Shown here piece after piece: positions 11,802 through 24,678 of a stretch of DNA of 64,000 nt (its first letter is position 1; each line of letters begins with the position of its first letter). Both the position numbers and the translations under genes were made by a program. Below the pieces are notes generated by a model. The model searched no databases. It saw nothing but the letters and a program-made list of their open reading frames with translations, and had not been told where the DNA came from. The DNA lies in assembly GCA_963920665.1 (NCBI GenBank), contig OY987266.1, positions 25,842,248 through 25,906,247 on the forward strand, read 5' to 3'. Origin of the DNA: Straminergon stramineum. Lineage: Eukaryota > Streptophyta > Bryopsida > Hypnales > Calliergonaceae.

Positions 11802-12699
11802 GTTTCTACTTAAGTTTGTAAATCTTTAAATGACCGAATATTGTGTATTTTGTTGTGCTTCCAATGATTGTGGATCACAAAGTTAACGAGTGAAGATGAA
11901 AACTTTCATACAAATGCAATGATTTTCTTACTATGATTTGCATTTTCTATGTAATATGAAGATGTATGACATGATAGTTTTTGCATTCTTTGATCATAAT
12001 TGTCAAGAAGATAAATGGGATGTGGCAAGACATGCAACGTTGAACCCCTAAGCACTTCAATTTCCAATTTCTGGAGGATGAATATGTTGAAACCCAAGTT
12101 TCATTTTCATTATTGCTTGAATGAACATCATCCTAATTTGTGGAGATACTATAACAAGTTGTTGTCCTATCTAATGGTTGGATTTGATGTTACTAGAGTG
12201 CATGTTTTGCTAAAGTTACAAATATGGAAGTATGTCAAGTGGCTAACTAAGCCTAAATTGCATTGTTTCTAATTCTAAATTAGATTCCCCAAAATGAGGG
12301 CTCAAATTTTAAGAACACAAACATTTTGAAATATTACCATGTGAAGAGAACTTCATTTTGAATCCATTCCAAAAAGTTTTATTGAAAAAATGATAATAGT
12401 TTGTTTGTAATTGAATTTTGAAGGAATTTTGAAATTCCCCTTCAAAATTTTAAAAAAAAATATCGGTGATAGCATTGGTGAATCTAAGGTTATGAATGGA
12501 TTCTAAAACTCAAAATCTACAAATTTTGTTTGTATAAGAATTCCAAGATATTCTTCCAAATAAAACTTTATGATGATTTTTTACAAATCGTGAATTTAGG
12601 AGAACACTCTTGACATTTAGGGGTAAAATTTGATGGTGTTTGGTTCTTGTGGTCAAAATGTGAATGTCAATTTTCCATTTTCTTGGACTGTTCATAAGT

Positions 12700-12970
12700 G
12701 TGATAAGATAAACCAACCTATGACAAGTAGAATGATTGGTTTGCCATATTGGCATAATTTAAATTAATTTTCTTTTATTATAAAGACAAACGTGAGAAAT
12801 GGGGAGAGCCATTGAAAATTTCATTTTTTTTTTATGAAGTATGAATTTGTTTTGAATTTTATAAGTGTGGTGCCTAATTGTCCTTAAAGAGTTTCTAGGC
12901 AACCCCCAAACCAACAAAAAGTGTATCCATAATAATCATCTTACTCACCTAAAGCAATCACAATGTTTTC
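12700..12970. repeat. dispersed repeat shared with 41,613-41,885
   Basis: The stretch from 'aaccaacctatgacaagtag' through 'cttactcacctaaagcaatc' aligns without rearrangement to 41,613-41,885, though heavily diverged. No open frame is shared, so this is an old non-coding repeat. It does not respect the unit A/unit B boundaries. Confidence 0.55.
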
Positions 12971-14257
12971 TAAAATGGAGATTACATAAAAATATAAATA
13001 AATCTCTTTTGGTGATGGATTTCGACTAAATTAAAGAAGTGGAAGCTTTTATTGTGGTCTATAATTATCATCATCCAAGGCACTTAGTTGATTGTAGCCA
13101 CTAACTCAAACTAAGTTAATGTAGATCAAATCTCATTTATTGGAAAAAGTTTGTCATGATTGTTTACTGATAAAGGACAACCTCAGCTCCGATGCCAAAT
13201 CCTAAGGTAGACAAGCTTAATACCACCTTATTTAGGAATTTGGGTATCTTGGGATAAATTCCAAAAAGGGCACATATTTTTTAGAGGTGTGTGTTTGTTT
13301 TACATATCAAAGCCAAGTGGAATTGGAATTTTTCAATTAAAAGTATACTTTTTTTTGAATTTTTGAAGTGTTCACTTTTAAAATTACAAAAGCACCCATT
13401 GACTAGAGTCATAAACATCTCATAAACAACCTATAACTCCCAAGTTAGATTCTAAGTATTCGCCATTAATAGAGTGACAGGTTACCCCTTGTTGTCATAA
13501 AATGCTTTGATTTTGTCATAAAAAGAATGGATTTGGATGTTTTATAGATGGAATTGAGCCCAAACCAAGGTGACTTAGTAAATTGGAGTTGGGGGTGAAT
13601 TGACCCCCATGCTCATCCTTGAGGGAAAACATTGAATTTTTTTATTTGCTACACATGATAAAATTTCCAAATTCTAAATTCATATTTGCAATAAGAGGCC
13701 CCAAATTATGTAGGAGTGATGTAGAGAAAAATTTAATTAGGCATGAAAGAGGGGGTCTTATTATTTACATGCCCCTCTTGAATGACTTAGGCGGGACAAG
13801 TAAGGGGGGTAGTTCACCCTAATCCTAAAATAGATTGGTCAATTGCCGAAATTGGAAAGTGAACAGAATTGGGATGGATAACATGTTAGGACATAGCCCC
13901 CTATGGCCAAGGTAGTCACTTAAATTCTCCGATTATTGGACCAATATGTGCATTTTCTTTTTCTATAGTCAACAATTAAGTCATCTATCGAACCATTATA
14001 GTCCATAGTGTCTCCACAAGGTTAATCCTTAACCCCAAAAAGTCGCCACAGACGTTTTATGTCCAATGGATGACAAAGAATCCTCACATGTAAGACAGAA
14101 GTGCAATTGTTCATCCTTGAAACTTTGTGCAAAAAGGATAGATCTTGCACAATAGTTTCACCTCCAATGAATATTTTTGAATTTTACAAAGTAGAGCATG
14201 TCACATGGTTTCAAAAGAGAGGATTCTATAGTCACCGGTCCGTTCTTTGATGGTTAA

Positions 14258-15217
14258 CCCCTCACTCCTGAACGGGATGAAAAGTGTCCTCAAGTAAATT
14301 TCAAAGTGTTGTAACTTTTGCATATGATGTCCAAATTCAATGAAACTTGTTGGAGAATTTGCGCTCTTTCTTCTAGTTTGTGCGATAAAATTTTCAGATC
14401 AATCCAATATTTTCTGAATTTTTTGAAGCCAATCGAAATTCACAAGTTCAATTTTGGTTCTCCAAACTCCATTTGATGGCTGCAACTTCGGGGGCTTGTA
14501 TCTCCTTCATCTAAAGTTCTTTTTCAATAAATTTTTTTGTTTTATTTTCCCCTTTAAGTCTACTTATTGTGGTAGAATTTTCATGTCAATCCATGTTGTT
14601 CTGAATGTTTGGGAGCAATTTGAAGTTCAAAACCCTGACATTTTTGGATTAAAATGAACTTCAATGGCTTTTTTTTCTTCATACAATGTTTGTTTCCAAT
14701 AATTTTTTTTGTTAAAGTTGGGCATACTAGTCTAGTTTGTGTGTATAAAATTTCATATGAATTCAATAAGTGATGCCTAACTAAGAAGCATTTTAGTAGA
14801 AGGAGGTTTTGGTTTTTGATGTTTTTTTTGCAACTTTTCTTGCTATTTTTTGACATTTCAAAGTCATTTTGCAAACACAATGAGTCAATTGACTAATATT
14901 TTTTTCATCAATGTGTTTGTATGCTGATTTTGAATCACTTTATAGTTTAAAGTTTCTTCATTTGAGTGGATTTAGAAACCAAATTTCACCTTCAAATGTA
15001 TTTTTAGGAAAAATTCAGCATCCTTTTTTCAACACTAAAACGTTATAATCTTGCAATCTACGGGGTCAAATGAAACCAAATTTGGTGCAAGTAATCTTCA
15101 ACAAGTGCACTACAATATTGTACGGTTGATATCTCAATAACTCAATGAAAATTATATCTATAACACTTCAAAACAAATGTTGTTTTTTGACTTGTTCAAG
15201 CCTTGGGTGGTGAGGGG
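14258..15217. mobile_element. TTAA-flanked, CCCC-terminated non-autonomous element
   Basis: TTAA at 14,254-14,257 is followed by CCCCTCACTCC; the other end is GGTGAGGGG followed by TTAA at 15,218-15,221, so the terminal inverted repeat begins CCCCTCAC. Length is 960 bp, no transposase. The termini resemble those of the elements at 27.7 and 32.1 kb. Some inverted similarity extends outside the TTAA, so the exact border is less certain than for those two. Confidence 0.45.
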
Positions 15218-18200
15218 TTAAACAACAAACTGGTCACCATGGGGAAAAGGCGGGCTACGGACTGTTCACCATTCAGTCTCTAACTATGGGAATAAAACAC
15301 TATTCATACCGATGAACAGTGTCAAGAAAAGGCAATTCTCAAGCAGTATTGCCTTTGCAGTAGCTAGAGCCACTGTGTATCTTAGAGTTGGGCAGCAACA
15401 ACCACATCCTTGGCTATAGTGACGGTGGGAGTGCTTTTCGGGTCTTTCATTGCGTGATAGTCGAAGTAGCGGTTACTCCACTAAGTTTCTAGACTTTGGT
15501 TCTAGATATATGCATTTTATTCGCATGAAATGGTAGTAAGGTTAGTGAATGCAGAGAACTTCCTTGTTTAACTTGAAAAGTTTGTGTCAAATGTAGCATT
15601 TGGAATCTGCATGTACTCTATGTCCTCCAATTCACTCTCTTGCTACAATGAACTATACACTATGTTCTAAATACATACTCACAAAATTGAAGATTGCAAA
15701 TCAAGCACATACATGTAGCACTTTTTTTGAGTTGCATAGATTTGAATTCAAGTCTTCATTCACCTGCATATAGGATACAATACAAATGGTAAGAGCTATT
15801 AATTCATATCCACGTATCTAGAACATTCAAGTTTGGAGTACATACTTGAAAAAGAACATTGTGCTTTCAAAATAGTGAAGGAAGGGATATAGAGAATAAG
15901 AAGTGGTGAACATGCACCCTACATTGAGCACATTTTCAGTGAATGCTACCACCAGTATTGGTGTTGCCACGTGCAACCCTAATGTGAGTTAAGAAATTAG
16001 CCAACGAAAATGCTACATCCCTAAGTGGAAGGGTTGCTACATAATAGTGAAAAGGGCACTCAGTCGGTAGAGATGTCGGGGATCACATTAGATCAAAGAA
16101 CGCTCTTATTACAAATTTGTTGTAGAATGTAATGGTAAACTTCAAACACAAAAACACAACAAGTTACTTCTACATCGCACTTGTTTCTACAAGTTTGTAA
16201 GAAGATAGATCGCACTTCCAATCAAGAGCACAACAATTTGTCTAGAGCAAAATGAAAACTTTCGTTCAAAACAGATGAGGCTCCGCTACTCACCAAATGC
16301 ATCCTCTACATGTTGAGAAGTGTCAAAGAAACCTATCGAAATCTTAGAACGCCAAGGAAAGGAACATGATAAAACAATCACTCAACAACTTCAAAAGTCC
16401 ATAGAAGTGATGAGGTGTGACAAAGAGTACACCAAATTCCACCTCAAGAAGCAACAAATTACTGTGGATTGATGATCATGAGAACCCATCTTTGGAATCC
16501 AATATTAAAAAACCAAGAGAAGCATAGAAAACTGTGGAGTGACAATGTAGATGCGTATCTTGCGCTGGCGTTTTCACTTCATAGGTGGTTGTTAGTGGAG
16601 GTGGTAGAAATAGATGAAATCGGTCTTGGAGACTTTCATTATGGGAGGGGGAGGTTGCCATAGCTATTTTTCTCTAAGTCAAAATGCCCCTCTTCTTCCC
16701 ATGGTCCTATGCGGCACTTCCTTCCTTAGTCGTTTGAAATCCAAGTTCTTTAAAGGTTCGCCTCTCGTGCGGCAAATTAAAGTGACTATAAGGCCGGGGA
16801 CATATTATTGCGGAGTGGGGCATTCCACTTCGTCTTTTTCTAGCCATTGGCACATGCTTCTAAAACTAATTCTTCGAAATGGAAGCGACTACTTAGGTTT
16901 CTCTTACACTGAACTCGAAAATAGTGAAGACTCTACTACAAAGTTTGATTTTTTGATAAATTTCCTTTTTGACATGTAGAGTTCAAAGTAGGTGAGGTTG
17001 GTCAAGCACGAGTTGCTGAGTTCATGAGTTGATTTGAAGATGGTGGATTTAGCTTCACCTCTCATTAGCACATCCACAGAATTTGTAAGTTTCGTTTCAA
17101 TGTATTATGTCTGTCGACTTTGTGCTTGTACTTATTAGGCCTTGTAGAGTTGTGTATGTCGATGTAATGATCGTTTTTCAATTAGTGTGATTTAAATGCA
17201 TGATGAAATTAAGATTCCACTTTCTGAGAAGTCAACATTGGTGCAAAAAAAGAATAGAAGATGAAGTGGTTTGTTAGTATTCCTTACTATCAATTTTTTT
17301 ATTTATATGATTCATTGTGTACTTGAAGGTGACCTAAAGTGGTCGTGCCATGTCTATAGGCTTGTTGGGAACAAGTCACTGAATGTATATTTGTTTGGCA
17401 CTTCATGTTTCACTTCGTTATAATTTCTTATGTGAATCCAATTCTCATATATTGACTTGTGGTCCTAGGTACGATAGTCGTATAGGTCAATAGTATAAAT
17501 GGAGTTTTGCTATTTTTACCTTACAAGAAGAATGAATGTGTCAATCATACAATTTGTCATATGGGAATGCTGTGAATGATGACATTCTCAAGTTTGTACT
17601 GAAAGAGATGGAGAAGTACAGTAGTATGCACGATCTCTTTCTTTGAGAGTGAAGTGATAGCAAAGAACTTGAATTGTATAAGTGGTAAAGTGATCTAGGA
17701 TTACAGAGGGAGGGATTGCAATGAAGATATGTAAGGTACAAAAATATACATGTACCCACTTGTTTTCTTTTTTGGATTGTTCTCCCACATTGAAGTTAGT
17801 AGTTCCTGTCAATGTTTGCTTTGTGTAGAAAGTGCTCAGTCTAATGACCACTATCGTCTGTATGTTGCGAACTATTTGTGTAGGACTTAGTACCATTGCA
17901 CACTGACAAGTGATCGACAATTTCAGTGGCATTATTCAAACACTTACTTGGGCAGGGTGAGGAGGTAGATTGAACTCTCTCAATTTCATCGTAGGCATGT
18001 TGGTGGAAGAAATTGGAGCAATAGAGGTTTTCTTAGCAAGTGAAGAGGCTATAGCTTCTACAAGTTTGTAGATTGAAGCTAGCTAGGGGAAGGGAGTGCA
18101 TGAAGATGGCATCACTAATTTAGGTAGCCATTTTAGAATTCATTGCAACTAATGAGGAACCTTACTTTTCCAAGCATTGTAGTCTAGCAAGGCAACTATG

Positions 18201-18640
18201 AACAATATGAGAGATTGCAACTATTGAAATCTTCTACTATAGAGGAGGAAATTGCATGCTATTATGTAGGACAAATGCCTTTGTATAACAATGTGATTGA
18301 AAAAACTTGCAAAAGCCAACATGGCATGCTACCTTCATATAAACTGTAGGAAGGGCAACATGGGGTCTATCACAATCTATGTACATCTTTGTACCATCTC
18401 TGCACCTAAAAATATGGATGCATTCAATGATGTTAATTCTAGCCTTCCAATAGGGATGATGTCTCTAAAATCGCAACAAAAGAAAAAATGGATGAAAAAG
18501 AACTTTCCTACATCCAGCATGCCTACTAGAGTACTATATATCTAACAGATTATTCTTTGTCATTCATCGGACAAAAACCGTCCGAGTCGACGTTTGTGGG
18601 CTAAACCTCGTTTACTAATGGAAGTTTGTCATTCTCATTT

Positions 18641-18921
18641 GCTGATGAAGGACAGCCTCCGCCGATGCCGAGCCCTAACCCTAACGAGAAGAACCAGAGT
18701 GTGCTCATCACGCTCTCAGCTGAGCTCCCGAACACGAGCCCCGAGACGATGCAGGTCAGGGAGATGAGCACGAGTGCTTAGACGTAGACGCGCCTGCGGC
18801 CGAGGCGGTCGCCCAGCCAGCCGAAGTAGAGCTGCCCGCAGAAATTCCCGCTCAGGGCGACGCCGTTCACGGCCGCGGCGACGTTCAGGGGAAGCACGTC
18901 GGGCGGGTGAGAGTATAGGTC
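18641..18921 (-). pseudogene. Pht1 phosphate transporter fragment
   Basis: On the minus strand this GC-rich block reads [20 protein letters not shown], then [14 protein letters not shown], an in-frame TAA, then LTCIVSGLVFGSS, ESVMSTLWFF and GLGLGIGGG. This follows the N-terminal membrane segments of plant Pht1 H+/phosphate symporters of the major facilitator superfamily, including the conserved [10 protein letters not shown] loop between helices 2 and 3 and the 'GFGIGG' helix-4 motif. About 90 of the usual ~530 residues are present and the frame is broken, so this is a dead fragment. It sits just left of the resumed unit A homology. Confidence 0.7.
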
Positions 18922-19300
18922 GTAGGAAGTCACTATAAGCGCGTAAGAAGACGAGCCACTATGGAGATACTCCTGATGAGGGTTGTGAAGGTCCGAAGGA
19001 GCCGCGAGCAGTCCAGTGCCATTGCTAGCCCAGTCTGTACTAAGTCGGACTAGCGAAGTACGTTATAGAGGCGCTTCAGCCGGTTTCGTCTATTGATGTC
19101 TTCATATTTTCTTCATAAAGTGTGTATAGAATCTGCTCTCTCCCTGTCTTGAGTTTGAGTTACCTTTTGCTCTCTTGTCCTTATTGCTGGTATCTGTTTG
19201 AGTAGAACTTAGCACGTGCAAGGCGGAGAGGGTTTTCATGACGAACTTGTTTTGATGAGATGTAGTTGCAGATGGCAGTGATGAACATGAAGGATTCAAA

Positions 19301-22300
19301 ATGAAAAGGGGTCGTGAACAAGAGGAGGATCTCTCTGAGGTGCGTTTCATGCTTCCGGATTTGTGATTTTTCACTCAAAGATGAGACCACCTAATGATTG
19401 GCTTTAAGGAATCGTTTTTGAGTGCATGATGAATACCGATTCGCGCCTGTCGTCTTTTGCAGCATGTTGTTTAGATTGAAATCTTAAAGGGAAAAAGTTT
19501 GGTGGGCTACCTAATTTTAGTGCTGGATCATCTATATGTTTTATTACTGCAGCTGCTCCAATCGTTGGATGATGAAGCGGCGGGTCCTTCCAACGATGGT
19601 CACAATCACTGGTGAGATGCTGATCATTGAACACATGATGCGTGAGGTTTCTCAGAATGGTGAGTTTGTAGCATGGAGGACCTGGAGGAAGAAAAGAACC
19701 GTAGGTTTTCTTCCTCCCAGCCTGATGCTTTTCATGAAGACCCTGAAAATGAAGATCTCCTCATGACTTTAGTTTGTTGTTTTAATTCGGGATGCCTAAT
19801 CCTGAGTCAGGAAGCACGCAGGGTTTGGGATAAGCATGGAACAGCCCGCTTAGGGTCTAACATTTTATTTCGAGAAAGAATATATAATCCTTCAATCCCA
19901 TTAATCTTTGATTATTACAAATTCACGAGGGTCCTCCATGCTTTGGATTGGACTTTGTAGCCTTCTAGACCTAATAGAGCATTGGGCTTGCATAGCTGAT
20001 CCTCCTGTTGTCCCTTGAGACCTGTGGTTCTTATTTGTTGGTATTTCTTAATTGTTGTTTTTGTCAGGGAACCGGAGTTGGAACCAAAACATACAATATT
20101 TCTCAGTCATAGTGGAGCTCAGAAGAACTTTACAGAGCAATTATGCGTGGATTTGGAGAGGTGGGAGTACTCGCCGTTCTTCGACAAACGGCCTGATAGT
20201 TTACCGAAGGGCCGAAAATTTCCTGAACTGATATTTCAAGCTGCTCAACAATGTCTTGTTGCAATATTGGTATTATCCGAAGATTTTTTCACCCGGACGA
20301 AGTGGCCCATGCTAGAGTTGGAGGCGTTCGTGCAATCTCAGAAAGATAATCCTGAAAAGCTTTCAATTCTTCCCGTGTATTTGGGACTCTCCCGAAATGA
20401 ATGTACAAGGAATGAAACAAGACGCCAACGTTGGCTTTCTGTGTGGAGAGATTGGGCCAGAGAGGACGATAGGATTGATGTGGGCAAGTGGGAGGATGCA
20501 TTGAAGGTATTGGGTCCTTCAAATGGAATTGAGTATGTGGAATCCTTGGGTGAGGTTGATTTGAGAAAGCAAATTGTGAGTGCTGTTCGTGGCCTAATTC
20601 GACCTCAGAGCTCATGGAGTGGTGGACATGTGCAAGGGAGGAAACGCATAGTGAAGGTGAGAAATCTTTGTAAATACAATAAATGTTATGAAAGTGAATG
20701 CTCTTGGACAATGCAACGAATGCTTGCTATTGCACATGGAAACATGGTCAACATAGACCAAGAAAATGAATCACAAGAAGACTAACTATGGAATTGTGGA
20801 CTTTTTGTTATCATTTTTGTAGTCTATGTTGATGTTGGGCCCTCTTGTGTATGATCACACATGTATAATGGAATAGAGGAATTCATATCCAATTTGAGCA
20901 AGGGAGTTCATCCAATTGGATTGGCTTTGTCATTAGTGCCCAATTCCAACGATTTTTGGTGGACTCTAGAGCTTGATTAGGAAATAGATTTCACTAAATT
21001 CACTGAATTTTTCAGTACATATTTTGAAGGGCCGAAATAATTTTAATAAGCTTTTCTACGTTTTCCTACATGGTTGGATTGAAATTATTATCTCTAACTT
21101 ATTTAAAACTACATGGGTTGAAGTAGAGTCATGTATGATTTAGCCCTTCACACATTAGTGAAACCCTCACCAATGAGAATTTACACCAAGTTATTAAACA
21201 TACTTTTATTCTAATGTTCTATATAGTAATTACAGAAATAGTGTAGGGTTGACAATGTGAAGAAGAATTAGATGCTTGGATGTAACAAGTTGATTGACAT
21301 TGTGTTTGCTTGGATGTAGGCTATATTGAAAAAGCTCACAACTATAAAACCATCGCCACCTTATGCTGTTCGTGTATTGGGTATTTAAAGTATGGGAGGA
21401 ATTGGAAAGACCACTTTTTGCAAAGCACTTTGCGATGAGTTGCATGTGAAGTTCCAAGGGAGAGTATGCCATGCTGAATTGGGTACCAAGAGTGAACCAA
21501 CTGAATTGCACAAGGAAGTGTTGCGAAGATTGACTGATGTAAACCATGATAGTTTGACGTTTATGACTGAATCAATGGTTAGTTCTATGTATCCCGTGTT
21601 TGTTGGACATGATGTTCATTAGATGTGTTGGTGTATATATATTTTAATTTCCTTATTTGAAAGAAGGTTGCAATCTTTTAGAAGTAGTTTGGAATTCAAA
21701 GGTATTCAACCTAAGTATTAGAGTTTTGCGTTGTTTATGGAAATGAATGTTGCTTCTCAATCTAGTAATGTGCAATTGCAGACTATTGAACTTTTGAGAC
21801 GACGCATACGTCAACAACAAGTGTTCTTAGCTTTGGATAATGTGTGGCAAGAGTCACTCGAGCAAGCCAAGGTTTATCTTAGGGTAGGTTTTCTTCGTGG
21901 TAGCATTGTGATGGTGACAGCCCGTTCTATTGACATACTTGAACGCTTAAACATTGGTAGAAGTGATTGTCTAGAGATGCCTGATTTGGAAGTGGAAGAG
22001 GCAAAGCAACTATTTCTTCATCATGCAGCACCTCAACTTCAATTCATAAGTGAAGGTGATGAGTCCAAAATCCAATATTGCATCAAGCAATGTTGGTTTC
22101 GCAAAGGTGCCAATATGGAGGGGCATTTTCATCCTTTAGCACTGAAAGTTTTGGGTGCCCAATTGGAAAGCCTTGGTTGTGATCCAAGCCTTTGGGTGGA
22201 GAACTTATCTATTGACGACAAATTCAACCAACTCGGAGAGAAGGACCATTCGATATTCAACATCCTACGAAAAGGATATGACTCACTTAAAGAGTATCGA

Positions 22301-24678
22301 AAAGGATATGACTCATGTATTGAGTATCAACTTTTATTCATGGATGCAGTTCTTTTCCATCCATCTCAAAGCGATTCTTTCTTTTTTCGTGATGAATTTA
22401 TAATGGGGGATACCATTGATCATCATATTGACCGTGTTGATATTTATAAATGGTTGAGTATCATCCACGACTTGCCGGAAGTGAAGTGTATTCAAGGGGT
22501 AAGAATTTGGATATTGATTGTTCAAATCATTTGTCTTTTGAAAATTTATTCAAGTTAATGGAACTAGATCTTGTTTTGAATCCATTTGAACTATCCATGA
22601 ACATTCTTGACGATCTGTTTGTTCACCAAATTAGTGCTACATTTGCATGCGCTTCTTTGCTAAGCAGTCAGTCCAACTAGGATCCAAGGTCGATGTAGTA
22701 AAATAGGTTCTTGATCTGTAGCAAAGTACAGCCGAATTTGATTGATCAATTTGGTTACTTTTGCCTTTTGTCCTTCCCAATATGGTTTTGCATTGTGTGA
22801 TAATTGCAGTTGCAAGCTCTGAAGGCCAAATCGTTGATTGAAGATATCGGTGATGGTTTCCATGGTGTCATTGTTCACGACTTGTATCTTGATTTTGCCA
22901 AATCCGAGGTGAAGAGGGGTGCTCTAGATGGCAGACGTTGGGTGTGGTATGACAAAGAAGCCGCATATCCTGCTGACCTAGCGAAGAGCCCATCCGGAAA
23001 CTGTTGGTCCAGTGTAGAGAGAATCTCCGTGAATTATGTCGATCATGCATATGACTGGTCAGTCCGACCTATGATAACTCTAGGAGTGAAGTGGCGTCAG
23101 TTTTCCAATGTTGTGGTGCTTCAGCTTTTCATCAGCACGAATGAAGTGTTGGATGTGCGAGGCTTATGGTGCGTAAAAAGTATGGAGCTGAGGTGGCATT
23201 ACGAAGGCTGTGGAGGTATTAAAAGTCGAGGCCAACTAATTGGACTTCGAGAGCTGAGGCATCTTGCCTGGCTTGACTTGCGCAACATTCATTTTGCACC
23301 ATGTTTTCGGGAAATTGGTCAGTTGACAGGGCTAAAGGTTTTGCGGTTGGATACGAATTGCTTTCATGAACATGCGTGGACACATGCCTTAAAACCACCG
23401 AATCTTGACAAATGCACTCAATTGCAGGAGCTCGTGCTTCATTGCCAGTGTCTTACATCATTTCCAGATTTGAGCAAGTTGACATCGTTGAGAAAGATTC
23501 TCTTTCACAGATGCTGGAGGCCAAAAAAAGTGGTTGGCTTGAGCTCACGAATGACTTCCCTGCGGGAGCTCTTGTTGATTTGGTGCACTTCGTTGAGCCG
23601 ATGTCCTGGTTTGGGCGATCTGGTTTCGTTGCAAGAACTCGTTCTTGATCATTGTTCCGATCTCAGCCAGCCTCTTGATTTGCACAAGCTTACAAAGCTA
23701 CGACGGTTGCACTTAAAAGACAACGGATTCAACAAGGTGCTAGGGTTGAACGACTCCATGCCATTGCAGGAACTTATTGTTATCGGAATTGATGAGATTC
23801 CCAATTTTCACTTGCTGAGGCCTTTACAACAGCTGGAAATAGGTAGATTGAAGTCTCCGGTGACGCCGTGTTTTGGCAGCTTCATTGCCCTGGAAGAACT
23901 CATCCTCGATGATTTGGAAGAGGTTACGGATATACGTGGCATGCGCTCGTTGACAAGGTTAAGAAGACTGGCAATATGGGATGCCCCCAATCTATCACAG
24001 TTGCCTGAGTTGGGTGACTTGACCGCATTACAATACCTCGAGCTAAGTACGTGTTGTAGTTTCGTAGGGAATCTTGAATCACCAGATTTTCACAAGCTCA
24101 TAAACTTGGAAGTTTTGCAGCTTAGCAAAACCCCAATCAGGAGGTTACCAAGCCTCGAATGCCTTACACAACTCAGGGAGTTGCATTGCTCTGAAACTTT
24201 TTTGGCCGAGTTACCGGTTCTGAATGGTTTGGTTAAATTGGAGCGCATTGACCTTTCCAAATGCCGTGAGCTGACAGGTTTGGAGAAGGTGGGAACCTTG
24301 CCTGCATTGATACACCTAGATGTTTCATTCTGTTATAGGTTGACGAGGCTGCCAGATTTTAGGAGCTCCAGGAGTCTGGAGTATCTCAACTTTTGTCATA
24401 CTGGAGTGAGGCTGGGTCCAGAAGACATGAGGGCCCTGGCAACCTTACCAGCACTGCGCATGTGTGGTTGGGACCATGTTGCGGTGCCCTTTTCTGTGTT
24501 ATTAGAAAAGATGACATTGGACGAGGTTGTATCGCGTTTGGAAGACAATCAACTGGAGTATTTCAACACATTCACGCCGAGGACTGATCCGGAGGAGTCG
24601 GAACCTCCTTTACGATTCTCCGATTTTTGTTTGCATAATTATTCGTCTTTGGGACCTCTTTTCACCTCAGCATCTTGA
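19301..24678 (+). pseudogene. TIR-NBS-LRR receptor, copy A (nonsense before P-loop)
   Basis: Six exons: 19301-19339, 19553-19611, 20068-20656, 21320-21577, 21782-22498, 22810-24678; all junctions are GT-AG and in phase. Exons 1-2 give a short acidic leader starting MKRGREQEEDLSE. Exon 3 is a TIR domain (HTIFLSHSG, FFDKRPDSLPKGRKFPELIF, WPMLELEAF holding the glutamate equivalent to the TIR NADase residue). Exon 4 has the P-loop GGIGKTT, exon 5 kinase-2 LALDNVW, RNBS-B-like GSIVMVTARS and HPLALKVLG, exon 6 the VHD motif and ~20 leucine-rich repeats. TAA at 21386-21388 replaces the Tyr codon of copy B (GIYGMGG) just before the P-loop, so the full message would stop after about 251 residues, giving a leader plus TIR product. 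No other break is seen over 3.5 kb of coding sequence. NLRs sense pathogens in the cytoplasm or nucleus; TIR-only proteins can signal through NADase activity. Whether this product is made is unknown. Confidence 0.85.

Larger units (their letters stand above)
11131..19300. other. expanded spacer of unit A: repeats and small transposons, no intact gene
   Basis: In unit B the matching interval is only about 2 kb, so most of these 8 kb were inserted or were lost from B. It holds the hAT-like insert (11,528-11,801), a TTAA-flanked element (14,258-15,217), a repeat shared with 41.6-41.9 kb (near 12,700-12,970), and a Pht1 fragment (18,641-18,921). Short open frames around 16.5-17.0 and 18.3 kb show no recognisable domain. 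Confidence 0.5.

Noticed and set aside
13165..13205. Second Pht1-like fragment (minus-strand GFGIGAE)
   Set aside because: Only about ten residues resemble the helix-4 motif seen at 18.65 kb; too short to support.
16469..18545. Short open frames in the unit A spacer
   Set aside because: None shows a motif, splice logic or conservation with unit B; probably chance frames.
19673..19706. ATG followed by an acidic run as the start of TNL-A
   Set aside because: It can be spliced in frame to the TIR exon in copy A, but the matching copy B sequence reaches a stop before any donor. The exons at 19,301 and 19,553 are conserved in both copies.
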